Source: Bacteroidia bacterium (GTDB lineage: Bacteria > Bacteroidota > Bacteroidia > CAIKAF01). From it: a stretch of DNA of 41,089 nt. Positions 17,224 through 26,078 of the stretch are shown piece after piece (position 1 is the first letter of the stretch; every line of letters begins with the position of its first letter). The notes under the pieces are model-generated. The model was not told the DNA's origin and searched no databases. It worked only from the letters and a program-made list of their open reading frames with translations. The position numbers and the translations under genes were made by a program. The DNA is taken from contig JACVCJ010000032.1 in the NCBI GenBank assembly GCA_016742095.1, forward strand, positions 1 to 41,089, read 5' to 3'.

Positions 17224-18432
17224 ATGAAAAAACTTATCGTATTCGCCGCCGCGGCGTTGTTTTCAACGTATATGACGGCACAGGCACAGCAATGCCAGGG
17301 AAATTGTGTCGATGTAGACATGAACATCGGTCCGCCGAGTCACGGGGGCCCTATTACCAACCCGGACTGGTCGTACTCGCACGGTTCGCCCAACATCTCT
17401 CCTACGGAGTTCTGGGCCTGGTCGGCCAACAACTCGGGTGAGGGTATGAACTATTCCGGCTACAACTTTATTGCCGGCCGGCAGTACTGCGTTTCGTACC
17501 TGGTAACCACCAATACGCATACCGGTACTCCGCCCGATCCGAATGCGGCCTTTAACATCATTGCCACCAACGGACCGGTGGTGGGTTGGGTAACCCCGGT
17601 GGGCGGCGCTCCCATTCCCGCTACCCCGCCCGGCTCACAAACGGTGGACAGCAAGATCTGGAATACCTTTTTGGGCGGCGGCTTCGGCGGAATTACCGAA
17701 TGGGTGACCGTTACCTTCACGGCCATGAACAATTACAACAACCTGTGGATCTTCCCGTCCTCGCCGGCAGAACCTCCGGTGAACGTGACCGTACATGGCA
17801 TCCGCATCTGTGAGATCACCCCCTGTGAAGTTAACTTCTCTGTTGTACTGGGCGAATACGTACAGGGCAACCTGACCACGATCGACATTCTTACCCCCTG
17901 GCTGCAACCGGGTTATTACGTATGTAACGAGGAAATTTACTGGAACGGTCTGCTGGTCCACTCCGGTTTGCCGGTAAGCTACCTGGGACAACCCGGCAAC
18001 TATAGCGTGTGCGTAACCATCTGCAATAAAGAGACCGGGCAGCGCTGCCGTAAATGTTTCGATTTCTGCGTAGGTAAATGGACCACTACGGACATTGCCG
18101 TACCCGTTGATCCTGCCGATCCGAAAAGCGCCGAAATACGGCCTTCTACAGGTCAGGGCGTTCCGGAAGAAATGAAGGAGAACCCGCTGGCCGCCGGCGC
18201 TATGCTGCTTGTATCGCCCAATCCCGGCAATGGCGATTTCCGTCTTTCGCTGAGCAACAAAGCCACCATCAGCAGTGTAAGCGTATACAACAGCAACGGT
18301 GTTCTGGTACATTCCGCCAGCAGCAACAGCGATGTGGTGAACATGAGCTTCCGCGCCCCGGCCGGCATGTACATTGTAAAAGCGCGCCTGCAGGACGGCA
18401 AGGAAATTACCTCCAAACTGATCGTAGAATAA
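17224..18432 (+). CDS. T9SS-secreted Cys-rich protein, paralog B
   Basis: The protein has 402 residues, the same length as paralog A and roughly 60% identical by eye. It has a Sec signal peptide (about 1-22), a CQGNC start, MNIGPPSHGGPITNP, SYSHGSP and GRQYCVSYL motifs, and the same late cysteine cluster around TGQRCRKCFDFC. Differences concentrate in the Gly/Pro loop near residues 125-150, the linker (about 290-325) and the sorting tail. The tail (VSPNPGNGDF, then PAGMYIVKARLQDGKE) is a standard type IX signal. The strict conservation of cysteines points to disulfide-stabilised extracellular domains. Its own strong terminator follows. The pair looks like a local duplication with the DyP gene between the copies. 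Confidence 0.85.
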   Translation: MKKLIVFAAAALFSTYMTAQAQQCQGNCVDVDMNIGPPSHGGPITNPDWSYSHGSPNISPTEFWAWSANNSGEGMNYSGYNFIAGRQYCVSYLVTTNTHTGTPPDPNAAFNIIATNGPVVGWVTPVGGAPIPATPPGSQTVDSKIWNTFLGGGFGGITEWVTVTFTAMNNYNNLWIFPSSPAEPPVNVTVHGIRICEITPCEVNFSVVLGEYVQGNLTTIDILTPWLQPGYYVCNEEIYWNGLLVHSGLPVSYLGQPGNYSVCVTICNKETGQRCRKCFDFCVGKWTTTDIAVPVDPADPKSAEIRPSTGQGVPEEMKENPLAAGAMLLVSPNPGNGDFRLSLSNKATISSVSVYNSNGVLVHSASSNSDVVNMSFRAPAGMYIVKARLQDGKEITSKLIVE

Positions 18433-18467
18433 AGGTTAGTAATTCTTCATCATACAGGAACAAAGGG

Positions 18468-18502
18468 CTGTTCCCGCTACCAGCGGGAGCAGTTCTTTTT
18501 TT
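18468..18502 (+). terminator. Rho-independent terminator of paralog B
   Basis: An eleven-pair stem CTGTTCCCGCT/AGCGGGAGCAG with one G-U, a three-base loop and a T-rich tail. The tail touches the stop codon of the convergent nucleotidyltransferase gene. Confidence 0.9.
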
Positions 18503-19271
18503 AGGCCCACACTTCCGCCAGTGTCTCCCGGAACAGTTCATTGAGCAATTTCGTGCCCGGTTCCGGCGCCGACGGGATCTGCCTTACGTAGTGCTGGTAT
18601 TCGTGCAGTTTTGCTTCCAGGAAGGCATGCAGCGTATGATTGCGCGGGGCTTCGCCCAGTTCAGCGCCGGCCATTTTACGCTCCTGTAAAGCGTCAATTT
18701 CCCGGCGTACGGCGCCCTCTCCGGCATAGGCATTCACCAGTCCGGCAAATTCTACCGGCGGCATGGTACCGCGGTCCCGGATCCAGTCGCAGGCCAGCAG
18801 CGGACGTATCACGTAAAAGTATTTCTTTACGCGCACGGTATCGCGCAGCAGGTATTCCTTAAAGTTGTTTTCGGCCATGTGCAGGTAATGGTGCAGGCAG
18901 GACTTCGGACTGAAACAGCTGCTTTCCAGTCCGCGCAGGCGGGCCGCCGTGGTAAAAGGCTCCGAATAGATCAGCGGACTGTGCAGCCATTCCAGCATGG
19001 GCGGGTTCGATTTGCGGAAGAGCCGCAGCGCCTTGCGCAGTTCCCACCCGGAAAGGTCGATATCGTCGGGCAATATCTTTTCGTAGCTGTCGCGCTCCGT
19101 ATCGATCTGCAGGTACCATTCCGGACGATGAATATACAAAAACCGCACGTCCCGGTCGCTGTCTGCCGAAGCGAAGCCCCAGGCGCGGCTACCGCTTTCC
19201 ACGGCATAGAGTATTTTTATGTCGAGCTGTTCTTCAAGATGACGCAGTTCCTGCTGTATCTGTTTTTTCAT
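18501..19271 (-). CDS. YcgL/RlaP-like nucleotidyltransferase
   Basis: The protein has 256 residues from the ATG at 19271. The nucleotidyltransferase signature is ESGSRAWGFASADSDRDVRF: the Gly-Ser of GSRAWG (27-32) and the metal-binding Asp39 and Asp41. This is the typical form of the PF10127 group (B. subtilis YcgL; RlaP, proposed to act in RNA repair). The C-terminal part is helical and matches the family length. The substrate is unknown. An in-frame reading to 19469 overlaps the DUF2071 gene in another frame and is not real. The gene starts 2 bp after the DUF2071 stop, so the two are tightly coupled. Confidence 0.85.
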   Translation of the reverse strand: MKKQIQQELRHLEEQLDIKILYAVESGSRAWGFASADSDRDVRFLYIHRPEWYLQIDTERDSYEKILPDDIDLSGWELRKALRLFRKSNPPMLEWLHSPLIYSEPFTTAARLRGLESSCFSPKSCLHHYLHMAENNFKEYLLRDTVRVKKYFYVIRPLLACDWIRDRGTMPPVEFAGLVNAYAGEGAVRREIDALQERKMAGAELGEAPRNHTLHAFLEAKLHEYQHYVRQIPSAPEPGTKLLNELFRETLAEVWA

Positions 19272-19273
19272 AA

Positions 19274-20005
19274 TTATACGTTTTTTTGTCCCCAGGCCAG
19301 TACCTCTACTCCGTCTGAATAATGCATGAGGTCGGCGGGGTATGTAAAATGCATAGTGCCGATACGATAATCCAGCTGTATATCCACGGGTTGAATGCGA
19401 CGCAGGGGCCATTCTGCATGATGGATATCGTAGGAGGAAAGACGGCCGTTCTCCTCCTGGTAGAGGCAATAGCGTTCGGTAAGCCAGCTGTCCAGTGTGG
19501 TCTTGCTTTCCTGTGCCCCCTGCAGCTGCACATCGGCATTCAGGTAAAATCCCCTGCGCTGAAATACAGAACGGTGTATATGCCGCTCTGCGTCCGTCTT
19601 ACGGACGATCTTCGATCTTTCGTAGGGTAATCCCGACAGTGCACGGGAAACCAGGGCAGAAAGGGCCTTGCCCGCCTCGATGTTCAGGAAATATACGCCG
19701 GGTTTATCTTTATGCGTAACATAGGTACGCAGGTTGATCTCATGAAAATCGGATATCCATGAAAGGGCCGGCAGCAGTCGCGGACGAATGCGTTCCATGG
19801 TAAATGCCACCAGGGATGCCCAGGCCTCTCCTTCGTACAGATCGGCCTGCAACCCGGCCGGAAGATGCGGTTGAAGCAGTTCCGGAGCCACTTTCCAGTG
19901 CAGGAACAGGGCACGGTTCCACTCCTGGTAATAGCTCCAGCGGCCCGCAGGCAGCGGCCAGGGCCTGTGCGCCTGTGCGTCCAGTATCTCTTTTACGGAT
20001 GCCAT
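19274..20005 (-). CDS. DUF2071 (YqjF-like) protein
   Basis: The protein has 243 residues. The YqjF/DUF2071 pattern is visible: an early WNRALFLHWKVAPELLQPHLP, then FHEINLRTYV, a GVYFLNIEAGKALSAL stretch and a late LTERYCLY. The family is a soluble acetoacetate-decarboxylase-like fold with no firm biochemical role. It is followed after 2 bp by the nucleotidyltransferase gene. A TAACTTTG -7 box ends only 4 nt before the ATG, so the transcript may be nearly leaderless. Confidence 0.85.
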   Translation of the reverse strand: MASVKEILDAQAHRPWPLPAGRWSYYQEWNRALFLHWKVAPELLQPHLPAGLQADLYEGEAWASLVAFTMERIRPRLLPALSWISDFHEINLRTYVTHKDKPGVYFLNIEAGKALSALVSRALSGLPYERSKIVRKTDAERHIHRSVFQRRGFYLNADVQLQGAQESKTTLDSWLTERYCLYQEENGRLSSYDIHHAEWPLRRIQPVDIQLDYRIGTMHFTYPADLMHYSDGVEVLAWGQKNV

Positions 20006-20009
20006 GCCA

Positions 20010-20017
20010 CAAAGTTA
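20010..20017 (-). promoter_or_regulatory. -7 promoter box TAACTTTG for the DUF2071-nucleotidyltransferase pair
   Basis: Exact TAnnTTTG match, 4 nt ahead of the ATG at 20005. It sits in the 36-bp gap after the GNAT gene, so the pair may be transcribed separately. Confidence 0.45.
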
Positions 20018-20041
20018 ACAGCTTCGGGGAGAAAAAACGGC

Positions 20042-20494
20042 TTATTTTCCGGCCAGTTCCATCAGGTACAGGTCATAGCCGGGCGCCCAGAAATCCTTCA
20101 CTTTTTCGCGCAGTACAAAGCCCTGTTTTTCATAAAAGCGGTAAGCAAGCTGTGAGGTGCGTACCACAATATGATCTGCATTTGCACGCAGTTTTTCGAT
20201 ACGAAAACGGGTAAGCGTCGTTCCCAGTCCGAGCCCCTGGTATGTCGGGTGAAAAATATCCCAGCTGATGCGGCCCGTACGTTCCTCCTTCAGCAGGTTA
20301 AAACCGCCGCAACCGGCTATTTCGCCTGCATATTCCAGCACAAAATACTGTTCGGATCCCTGCCGCAGGTAACGTCGCAGGTCTTCTTCCTCTTCCGGCG
20401 CAAAATACTGCGGGGTGTTCAGCCGCAGCAGGGCGATCACCGCAGCCTCATCGGCCTGCGTATAGCTGCGTATCAGGTACTTTCCCGGCTCCAT
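20042..20494 (-). CDS. GNAT family N-acetyltransferase
   Basis: The protein has 150 residues. The acetyl-CoA pyrophosphate-binding motif A is YQGLGLGTTL (QGLGLG at 86-91), and the late segment YRFYEKQGFVLREK is GNAT motif B. The family transfers acetyl groups from acetyl-CoA to amines of small molecules or proteins; nothing shows the substrate. It lies 36 bp before the DUF2071 gene on the same strand. Confidence 0.88.
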   Translation of the reverse strand: MEPGKYLIRSYTQADEAAVIALLRLNTPQYFAPEEEEDLRRYLRQGSEQYFVLEYAGEIAGCGGFNLLKEERTGRISWDIFHPTYQGLGLGTTLTRFRIEKLRANADHIVVRTSQLAYRFYEKQGFVLREKVKDFWAPGYDLYLMELAGK

Positions 20495-20548
20495 ATAAGC
20501 GGAACGTAAATTTTTTACAATAATGTTTAAAACGAAAGGAACTTCGCC

Positions 20549-21424
20549 CTATATTTTTATGATGTACACTGTATTTTCGAGCATACAGGGCAGGTAGATC
20601 AGCTTTTTACCCGGCACATAATAAAAATCGGCCGGCCCCTTAAAGTTTTTCTCCTGGAGCCATTGCACGGCCTTGTTATAGCGGACGTCGAAATGCCATA
20701 TTTTACCTACGGGTTCCTGTTCGGTACCCCAGTCGGTATAAAAATAACGGCCGAACGTGAAGTAAATACCGTCATAATGGCCGGGGGGACTTACTTTCTG
20801 TACTTCGCCCGTGCGCAGGTTAAAGCGGCACACGTAACCGGGTTTCCCGTTGGAGCCGTAGCCCGCCACGTAGAGGTTATCGGTCAGGTTGTCGATGGCC
20901 ATACCGTTCGGGCCGTCTATCAGGCCTTCGGTATCGTACACCCGCACGGTGTCCTGCAGGAAATCGATCTCGTAGATCACATTGATGTCCGTAGCCGACA
21001 CGTAAATGGTCGATTCGTCCTTCACCACGATATCGTTCAGGTAGCGGGTATCGGGAAACTCCCTGCGCCAGATCACTTTACGGCTTTTGAGGCTTACCAC
21101 CAGCACGCGGTTCACGTCGGCGATCCAGAGGTTGTTATCGAGAATGGCCAGGCCTTTGGGACTGTTCAGTTTTATATCGGGCAGGAAAGACTGATCGAGA
21201 ATGGTACCGTCTTTGGCCATGCGGGTAATAAAACCGTCGCTGTCGGTGGCCATCGGCTTCAGTTCTTTGCCTAAGTTGGATACGTAGTAATGCTTCAGAT
21301 CACTGGTGACACTCTCGGGATGGCTGAACCCTTTTACCTCGTTTACTATGGTTTGGGCATCAAGGGTTAGTGCGCTCAGAAACAGGGAACAACATGTTAC
21401 GATACGTGTCAGTACTATTCTCAT
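20549..21424 (-). CDS. Periplasmic SMP-30/NHL-type beta-propeller protein
   Basis: The protein has 291 residues from the ATG at 21424; a TTG five codons upstream is less likely. After a signal peptide (about 1-24, ending LTLDAQ) come repeated strands of the six-bladed propeller kind: SPKGLAILDNNLWIAD, LNDIVVKDESTIYVSA, GPNGMAIDNLTDNLYVAGYG and YDGIYF. These match the SMP-30/gluconolactonase/strictosidine synthase-like superfamily. The catalytic metal site cannot be confirmed from the sequence. Function is unknown; a lactonase or a binding role is possible. It follows the small membrane peptide gene by 39 bp. Confidence 0.8.
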   Translation of the reverse strand: MRIVLTRIVTCCSLFLSALTLDAQTIVNEVKGFSHPESVTSDLKHYYVSNLGKELKPMATDSDGFITRMAKDGTILDQSFLPDIKLNSPKGLAILDNNLWIADVNRVLVVSLKSRKVIWRREFPDTRYLNDIVVKDESTIYVSATDINVIYEIDFLQDTVRVYDTEGLIDGPNGMAIDNLTDNLYVAGYGSNGKPGYVCRFNLRTGEVQKVSPPGHYDGIYFTFGRYFYTDWGTEQEPVGKIWHFDVRYNKAVQWLQEKNFKGPADFYYVPGKKLIYLPCMLENTVYIIKI

Positions 21425-21463
21425 ATGGTGTGAATGCAATGCAATATACTACTTTTCTTTAAA

Positions 21464-21610
21464 TCACGAAGCCGGAGTTTTCAGCACCAACAGTTCATAA
21501 ATGCAATAAATGAGTGCCGCCAGTACGCAGATAGCGAATATAATACGCAGCAGGAACCCTCCCCGGAGCTTTTCGCGGTTACGGTACTGTTTGTAATCGG
21601 GCTTTTCCAC
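21464..21610 (-). CDS. Small single-helix membrane peptide (48 residues), GTG start
   Basis: A GTG at 21610 opens a 48-codon frame closed by TGA at 21464. The product starts EKPDYKQYRNREKLRGG, a basic cytoplasmic segment, then has one hydrophobic helix (about residues 19-43) and a short tail. The positive-inside pattern is good. It starts 11 bp after dapB and runs in the same direction. The GTG start and shortness leave doubt, but the frame fills an otherwise empty gap. Function unknown. Confidence 0.5.
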   Translation of the reverse strand: MEKPDYKQYRNREKLRGGFLLRIIFAICVLAALIYCIYELLVLKTPAS

Positions 21611-21621
21611 GCGGCTTGTAT

Positions 21622-22338
21622 TTATCCTTTCAGCAGGTCGTTCATGGTGAACACGCCTTTTTTACCGGCCAGCCATTCCGCGGCCAGTATGGCGCCCGAG
21701 GCAAAACCTTTGCGGCCGAAGGCCTCGTGTTCCAGGACAATACGGTCTTCGGCACTGGTCCACACCACGCGGTGCGTACCCGGTACTTCTCCCTCGCGCA
21801 GGGAAGCTACAGGCAGCGTACCTACGGCCTGTTCAGCGCCCAGGGCCCATTGCGTATAGGAATCATGCTCGGCAATGATCCCTTCGGCGGTCGTGATGCC
21901 GGTACCCGAAGGTTCATCGAGCTTATGAATATGGTGTATCTCTTCGAGCAGGGCCGAATATTGCGTATGTTCGTTCATAATACCGGCCAGAATGCGGTTC
22001 ATCTGCCAGAAAATATTGACACCTATGCTAAAATTCGTCGCATAGAACAGAGCGGCCCCTTCCTGTTGTATGCATTCCTTTACTTCGGCAAAGCGGGCAT
22101 ACCAGCCGGTGGTACCCACCACTACAGGCACTTTGTTCTCCGCACAGAAACGGATGTTCTCCACGGCGGCATCCGGTGTGGAAAATTCGATCACCACATC
22201 GGCGCTGCGCAGCTTCTCTGCATCCAGGGCTGTACGGTTATCGCGGTCCGCTACCCAGGCGATCACGTGCCCGCGTTCCCGGGCCAGTTCTTCAATTACA
22301 CGGCCCATTTTACCGTATCCAAGCAATCCAATACGCAT
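21622..22338 (-). CDS. dapB: 4-hydroxy-tetrahydrodipicolinate reductase
   Basis: The protein has 238 residues from the ATG at 22338. The N-terminal NAD(P)-binding motif is GYGKMG (7-12), GTTGW follows at 75-79, and the catalytic/substrate motif HHIHKLDEPSGTG begins at 135, with the His pair and Lys139. The enzyme reduces the product of DapA in the diaminopimelate/lysine pathway, which feeds peptidoglycan. The in-frame extension to 22392 runs into the upstream lipoprotein gene and lacks homology. The start lies 2 bp after the lipoprotein stop, so the genes form an operon. Confidence 0.95.
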   Translation of the reverse strand: MRIGLLGYGKMGRVIEELARERGHVIAWVADRDNRTALDAEKLRSADVVIEFSTPDAAVENIRFCAENKVPVVVGTTGWYARFAEVKECIQQEGAALFYATNFSIGVNIFWQMNRILAGIMNEHTQYSALLEEIHHIHKLDEPSGTGITTAEGIIAEHDSYTQWALGAEQAVGTLPVASLREGEVPGTHRVVWTSAEDRIVLEHEAFGRKGFASGAILAAEWLAGKKGVFTMNDLLKG

Positions 22339-22340
22339 AC

Positions 22341-22961
22341 TTATACTTTTTTCAGGAAACGAAGGTTCTGTATAAAGGGGAAAAAGGTACACACGTCCTT
22401 ACGGTAGTTCTCCAGGTCGCTGCTCTGCACCATTACGTAGTAATAATTGCGCAGCAGGGGATCAAAGTGCAGCAGGATGATGCCGCGGTATTCGCGGTCG
22501 TTCTTTTTCATGGATGTAAAAGCGTAGTGCTCCGAGTACAGCACGCCCTGCAGTTTACCGGTCTCGTACAGGGCGAAACCCGGCTGTTTGCGGGCGGCGG
22601 TCAGTTCGTTGTCGAGGTGCTGTTTTTCGGTCAGGGTATCTACTTTGGGCATGCCGATAAAGAAGAACTCCACGGTGTTGTGTTCGTCCTTGTCCCACTC
22701 CCCGCTCAGTTCGTAAGCGCCGGCAACGGTTTCGGAGGTCCAGAGTTCATAGCCGGCCTCTTCGGGATAGGTGATCACAATGTCCTTTTCTACGGTATCT
22801 GTTTTGTAGGTTACTGAAGTATCGGGGTCTGTGCAGGTGAACACGGGCACTTTCAGCGTGTCAGCGGCGTTTTTATCCGCCTCTGCCGTACTTCCTTTTT
22901 TTCCGCCGCAGGAAGCCAGCAGCAACAGTCCGCCTGTAAGCCACAAAAATGCGTTTTTCAT
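22341..22961 (-). CDS. Lipoprotein of unknown function
   Basis: The protein has 206 residues. The lipoprotein signal has a lipobox LLLASC with Cys18, followed by GGKKGS. The mature part has no family signature that I recognise; it has mixed beta character ([28 protein letters not shown]) and ends [13 protein letters not shown]. The start overlaps the tyrS stop by 4 bp (22958-22961), and the dapB start follows after 2 bp, so translation is coupled with two essential-type genes. It is probably anchored in the inner or outer membrane facing the periplasm. Confidence 0.8.
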   Translation of the reverse strand: MKNAFLWLTGGLLLLASCGGKKGSTAEADKNAADTLKVPVFTCTDPDTSVTYKTDTVEKDIVITYPEEAGYELWTSETVAGAYELSGEWDKDEHNTVEFFFIGMPKVDTLTEKQHLDNELTAARKQPGFALYETGKLQGVLYSEHYAFTSMKKNDREYRGIILLHFDPLLRNYYYVMVQSSDLENYRKDVCTFFPFIQNLRFLKKV

Positions 22962-24232
22962 CGTACGATCACGAGGTTATAGTTTTTCTTTCCTTTCTGC
23001 AGCAGCAGGTATTTTCCGTTGAGCAGATGCCCGGTAGTTATGGTATCCGTATCACTGAGAGATTCCTTGTTGAGCAGTACGCCCTTGTTCTGGAACATGC
23101 GGCGCGCTTCGCCTTTGGACGGGAATATCTGTGTAAGTTCGGCCACCAGCTGCAGACCGCTTACGCCGTTCTCCAGGTCTGTCCTGGATATTTCGAACTG
23201 CGGAATACCGTCGAATACATCCAGGATCTCCGGTTCGCTCAGTTGCTTCAGGTGTTCCGAAGTACCTTTGCCGAACAGGATGTCCGTAGCTTCCTTCGCT
23301 TTTACGAGGGCGGCCGGTGAATGTATCCAGGTGGTCACTTCCTCGGCCAGGCGGTATTGCAGGATACGGCGGCCCGGATCTTCGAGGTGCTGGCGGGTAA
23401 GCATATCTATTTCTTCCTGCGGCAGGAAGGTGAATACCTTAATGAGGCGCTGTACTTCCTCGTCACCCGTATTCAGCCAGAACTGGTAGAATTTGTACGG
23501 CGAGGTACGCTCCGGATCGATCCAGATATTGCCCTGTTCCGATTTGCCGAATTTGCTGCCGTCGGCCTTGGTAAGCAGCGGTGCGGTTATGGCATAGGCC
23601 TCTCCGCCGCCCATACGGCGAATGAGTTCGGTGCCCGCCACAATATTGCCCCACTGATCGCTGCCGCCCATCTGCAGCTTTACGCCACGGGTCTTGTTCA
23701 GGTAGTAGTAATCGTAGCCCTGGATCAGCTGGTACGAGAATTCCGTGAACGAAAGACCGGTCTCCAGGCGTTTCTGTACACTGTCCTTTGCCAGCATATA
23801 ATTCACGGTGAGGTGTTTGCCTACTTCGCGCAGGAAACGCAGCAGCGAGAATTCCTTGATCCAGTCGTAGTTGTTCACCATTTCGGCCGAGGTCTCCCCT
23901 TTGTTGAAATCGAGGTAACGCTCCAGCTGTTTGCGGATGGAGTCCACGTTAAAACGCAGCAGTTCTTCATCGAGCAGGTTACGTTCCTGGGATTTGCCGC
24001 TGGGATCACCGATCATACCGGTAGCCCCGCCCACCAGGGCAAAGGGTTTGTGACCGGCCTGCTGCAGGCGCATCAGCAGCAATACCGATACCATATTGCC
24101 TATATGCAGGGAACTGGCGGTGGGATCAAAACCTACGTAGCCGGAAACCACCTCTTTCGTAAGCAGTTCTTCCGTGCCGGGCATCACATCCTGTAACATT
24201 CCTCTCCACCGTAGTTCTTCAATTAAATTCAT
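22958..24232 (-). CDS. tyrS: Tyrosyl-tRNA synthetase
   Basis: The protein has 424 residues from the ATG at 24232. Class I signature HIGN at 43-46, the TyrRS motif GGSDQWGN at 189-196, and the KMSKS equivalent KFGKS at 227-231. The C-terminal S4-like RNA-binding domain (about 350-424) includes [15 protein letters not shown]. It charges tRNA-Tyr with tyrosine. The extra in-frame codons to 24277 contain the promoter and are not part of the protein. First gene of the tyrS-lipoprotein-dapB operon. Confidence 0.97.
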   Translation of the reverse strand: MNLIEELRWRGMLQDVMPGTEELLTKEVVSGYVGFDPTASSLHIGNMVSVLLLMRLQQAGHKPFALVGGATGMIGDPSGKSQERNLLDEELLRFNVDSIRKQLERYLDFNKGETSAEMVNNYDWIKEFSLLRFLREVGKHLTVNYMLAKDSVQKRLETGLSFTEFSYQLIQGYDYYYLNKTRGVKLQMGGSDQWGNIVAGTELIRRMGGGEAYAITAPLLTKADGSKFGKSEQGNIWIDPERTSPYKFYQFWLNTGDEEVQRLIKVFTFLPQEEIDMLTRQHLEDPGRRILQYRLAEEVTTWIHSPAALVKAKEATDILFGKGTSEHLKQLSEPEILDVFDGIPQFEISRTDLENGVSGLQLVAELTQIFPSKGEARRMFQNKGVLLNKESLSDTDTITTGHLLNGKYLLLQKGKKNYNLVIVR

Positions 24233-24255
24233 GTGTATGTCTTCTTTATTTTCTA

Positions 24256-24263
24256 CAAAAATA
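24256..24263 (-). promoter_or_regulatory. -7 promoter box TATTTTTG for tyrS
   Basis: Exact TAnnTTTG match on the minus strand, 23 nt before the tyrS ATG. A short palindrome AGCATGCT (24267-24276 region) lies just upstream. Confidence 0.5.
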
Positions 24264-24339
24264 ACAGCATGCTGCAAATTTGTGCATACCGGGTTTTAAT
24301 TATTGTGCTTTTACACTGCGGCTGCGCAGGTACATCCGC

Positions 24340-26061
24340 TTAAAACTCCTGCTTCGACCAGCGGCGGTAGGCCTCTTTCTGGGCCGGCGTGGCAAAGGGG
24401 TCCTTGAGGGCCTCCCATTTTCCGAACCAGGCTTTCCCGTCGGGCAGCATACCGATGCGACGGGTGCGTCCGTTGCGGTTCACCGTAAGTTCCACGCTGC
24501 TGCCGGCGGCAAATTCCAGCCAGTCGTTCAGGTTATCGGTCACGCGCATATCGTTCACGGTGCGTATTTCGTCGTGCAGCATCAGTCCGGCCTTTTCGGC
24601 GGGACTGTCCGGCTGTATGGCCGCCACCAGCACTTTGCCGGCCTCGGTGCGGGTCTTCAGGCCGAAAACGCGCTCGCTGTACTTGTCGGCGGGCAATTCG
24701 TGTACCTGCAGCCCGATAAAGGCCAGGTATTCCTCCAGCCCGGGCATATAATCGTCCGTACCTTCGATAAAACGCAGGAAATACCCGTCGAAAGATACGC
24801 CGGCAAAACGTTCCAGCAGTTCCTTGTAATCGTGGCGGGTATAGCCTTTACCGGTCTTGCCGAACTCTTCGTACAGGGCGCGTACCACATCGTCCATCGA
24901 ATACAGCTGTGTGCTGTGCTTGCGGATGATCAGGTCGGCCATAAAGGCCAGCAGGGCACCTTCGTTATAGATGCTCACCTTGCGGTGCGGCACGCCGGGC
25001 TCGTAACCGTCCAGCCAGGTATCCCAGCTGCTTTCGGCCACGCTGTAGTTAAAACGGCCGTAATTATGCATATAGCGCGTAAGCCAGGTGTTCAGGTTGC
25101 GGAAGAATTCCATCTGCCCCAGTATGCCCGAGCGCAGTACAAATACGTCGCCGTAATAGGTGGTAACGCCTTCGGCCACATAGCCCAGTTCGGAGTAGTT
25201 CTCCCGGGTATAGTCGTAGGGCATCATATCTGCCGGACGGATCGTTTTGATGTTCCAGGCATGGAAAAGTTCATGCGAGGAAATACCTGCAAATTCGGGG
25301 TACAGACGGTCCTTAAATATTTCGAAGGAAGGGCCCAGGCAGATCACGGTGGACGTAAGGTGCTCCACACCGTGGTACATGGGCGTAATGCCTATGTGGT
25401 ACAGGAAATGGTATTCCGGCACGGGAAAATCACCCATTACCAGCAGCTGTTCGCGCGCGTAACGTTCGGTATCGTGCAGGATGCGCTCCCATTCCGGCTT
25501 CACTTCGCCCTGGAACCAGATATTAAAACGCACACCTTCCAGTGTAAGATCGCGGTGTTGCAGGCTTGCCGAAGCGATAAAGGGACTATCGGCCAGTTCG
25601 TGGAAATCGGCCGCTTCAAAACGAAGATCGCCCAGGGCCTTCATACCGGTGGCCACCCGGTAATTTTCAGGGATATGCAGTTTCAGCGTACATTTTTCAG
25701 ATATCCGTTCCGGCAGGTACATCAGGCAGTTCACGGGGTTCATATACAGCATTTCCGCGTCCAGCCAGGTAGAGCCGGCGTTGAGCACCCCGGCGTAATA
25801 ATCGTATTCCAGCACCAGTGCGCTGATCTCACCGGCTTCCACCTTCCATATGTCTTTCGACTGCTTTTCGGCCCGCAGCGCATTGCCGTCGGGATCGAAC
25901 GCCTTAAAACCTTTTACATTTTTGGCAAAATTTCCCAGTTCATAGCGTCCGGGCCTCCAGGCCGGCAGATGTACCAGGCACTCCGGGTCCGGCGCAGGGA
26001 TCGTATACCGGATGTGGATGTACTGTACATTGGGCTTGTCGTAGGAAATTTCATAAAGCAT
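24340..26061 (-). CDS. M61 family metallopeptidase with PDZ domain
   Basis: The protein has 573 residues. The zinc site is HELFH (263-267) with the third ligand Glu297 in AEGVT, preceded by the family motif GVEHLTST (231-238). An N-terminal beta-rich domain (about 1-180) holds LPAWRPGRYELGNFAKNV, typical of M61 glycyl aminopeptidases. A PDZ domain occupies about 480-550, with the AIQPDSPAEKAGLMLHDEI carboxylate-binding loop. No signal peptide is seen, so it is probably cytosolic. The family cleaves N-terminal Gly or Ala. Its promoter box (26079-26086) lies 7 bp from repeat copy 3. TyrS follows 107 bp downstream with its own promoter. Confidence 0.93.
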   Translation of the reverse strand: MLYEISYDKPNVQYIHIRYTIPAPDPECLVHLPAWRPGRYELGNFAKNVKGFKAFDPDGNALRAEKQSKDIWKVEAGEISALVLEYDYYAGVLNAGSTWLDAEMLYMNPVNCLMYLPERISEKCTLKLHIPENYRVATGMKALGDLRFEAADFHELADSPFIASASLQHRDLTLEGVRFNIWFQGEVKPEWERILHDTERYAREQLLVMGDFPVPEYHFLYHIGITPMYHGVEHLTSTVICLGPSFEIFKDRLYPEFAGISSHELFHAWNIKTIRPADMMPYDYTRENYSELGYVAEGVTTYYGDVFVLRSGILGQMEFFRNLNTWLTRYMHNYGRFNYSVAESSWDTWLDGYEPGVPHRKVSIYNEGALLAFMADLIIRKHSTQLYSMDDVVRALYEEFGKTGKGYTRHDYKELLERFAGVSFDGYFLRFIEGTDDYMPGLEEYLAFIGLQVHELPADKYSERVFGLKTRTEAGKVLVAAIQPDSPAEKAGLMLHDEIRTVNDMRVTDNLNDWLEFAAGSSVELTVNRNGRTRRIGMLPDGKAWFGKWEALKDPFATPAQKEAYRRWSKQEF

Positions 26062-26078
26062 AAGCGTGCATTTGAGTG

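Noticed and set aside
19272-19469. 66-codon N-terminal extension of the nucleotidyltransferase
   Set aside because: It lies inside the DUF2071 gene in another frame and has no homology; the ATG at 19271 fits the family start.
24317-24330. CTGCG-GCTG-CGCAG hairpin after the M61 gene as a terminator
   Set aside because: The stem has five pairs and no proper T-run follows on the minus strand, so it is too weak to call.
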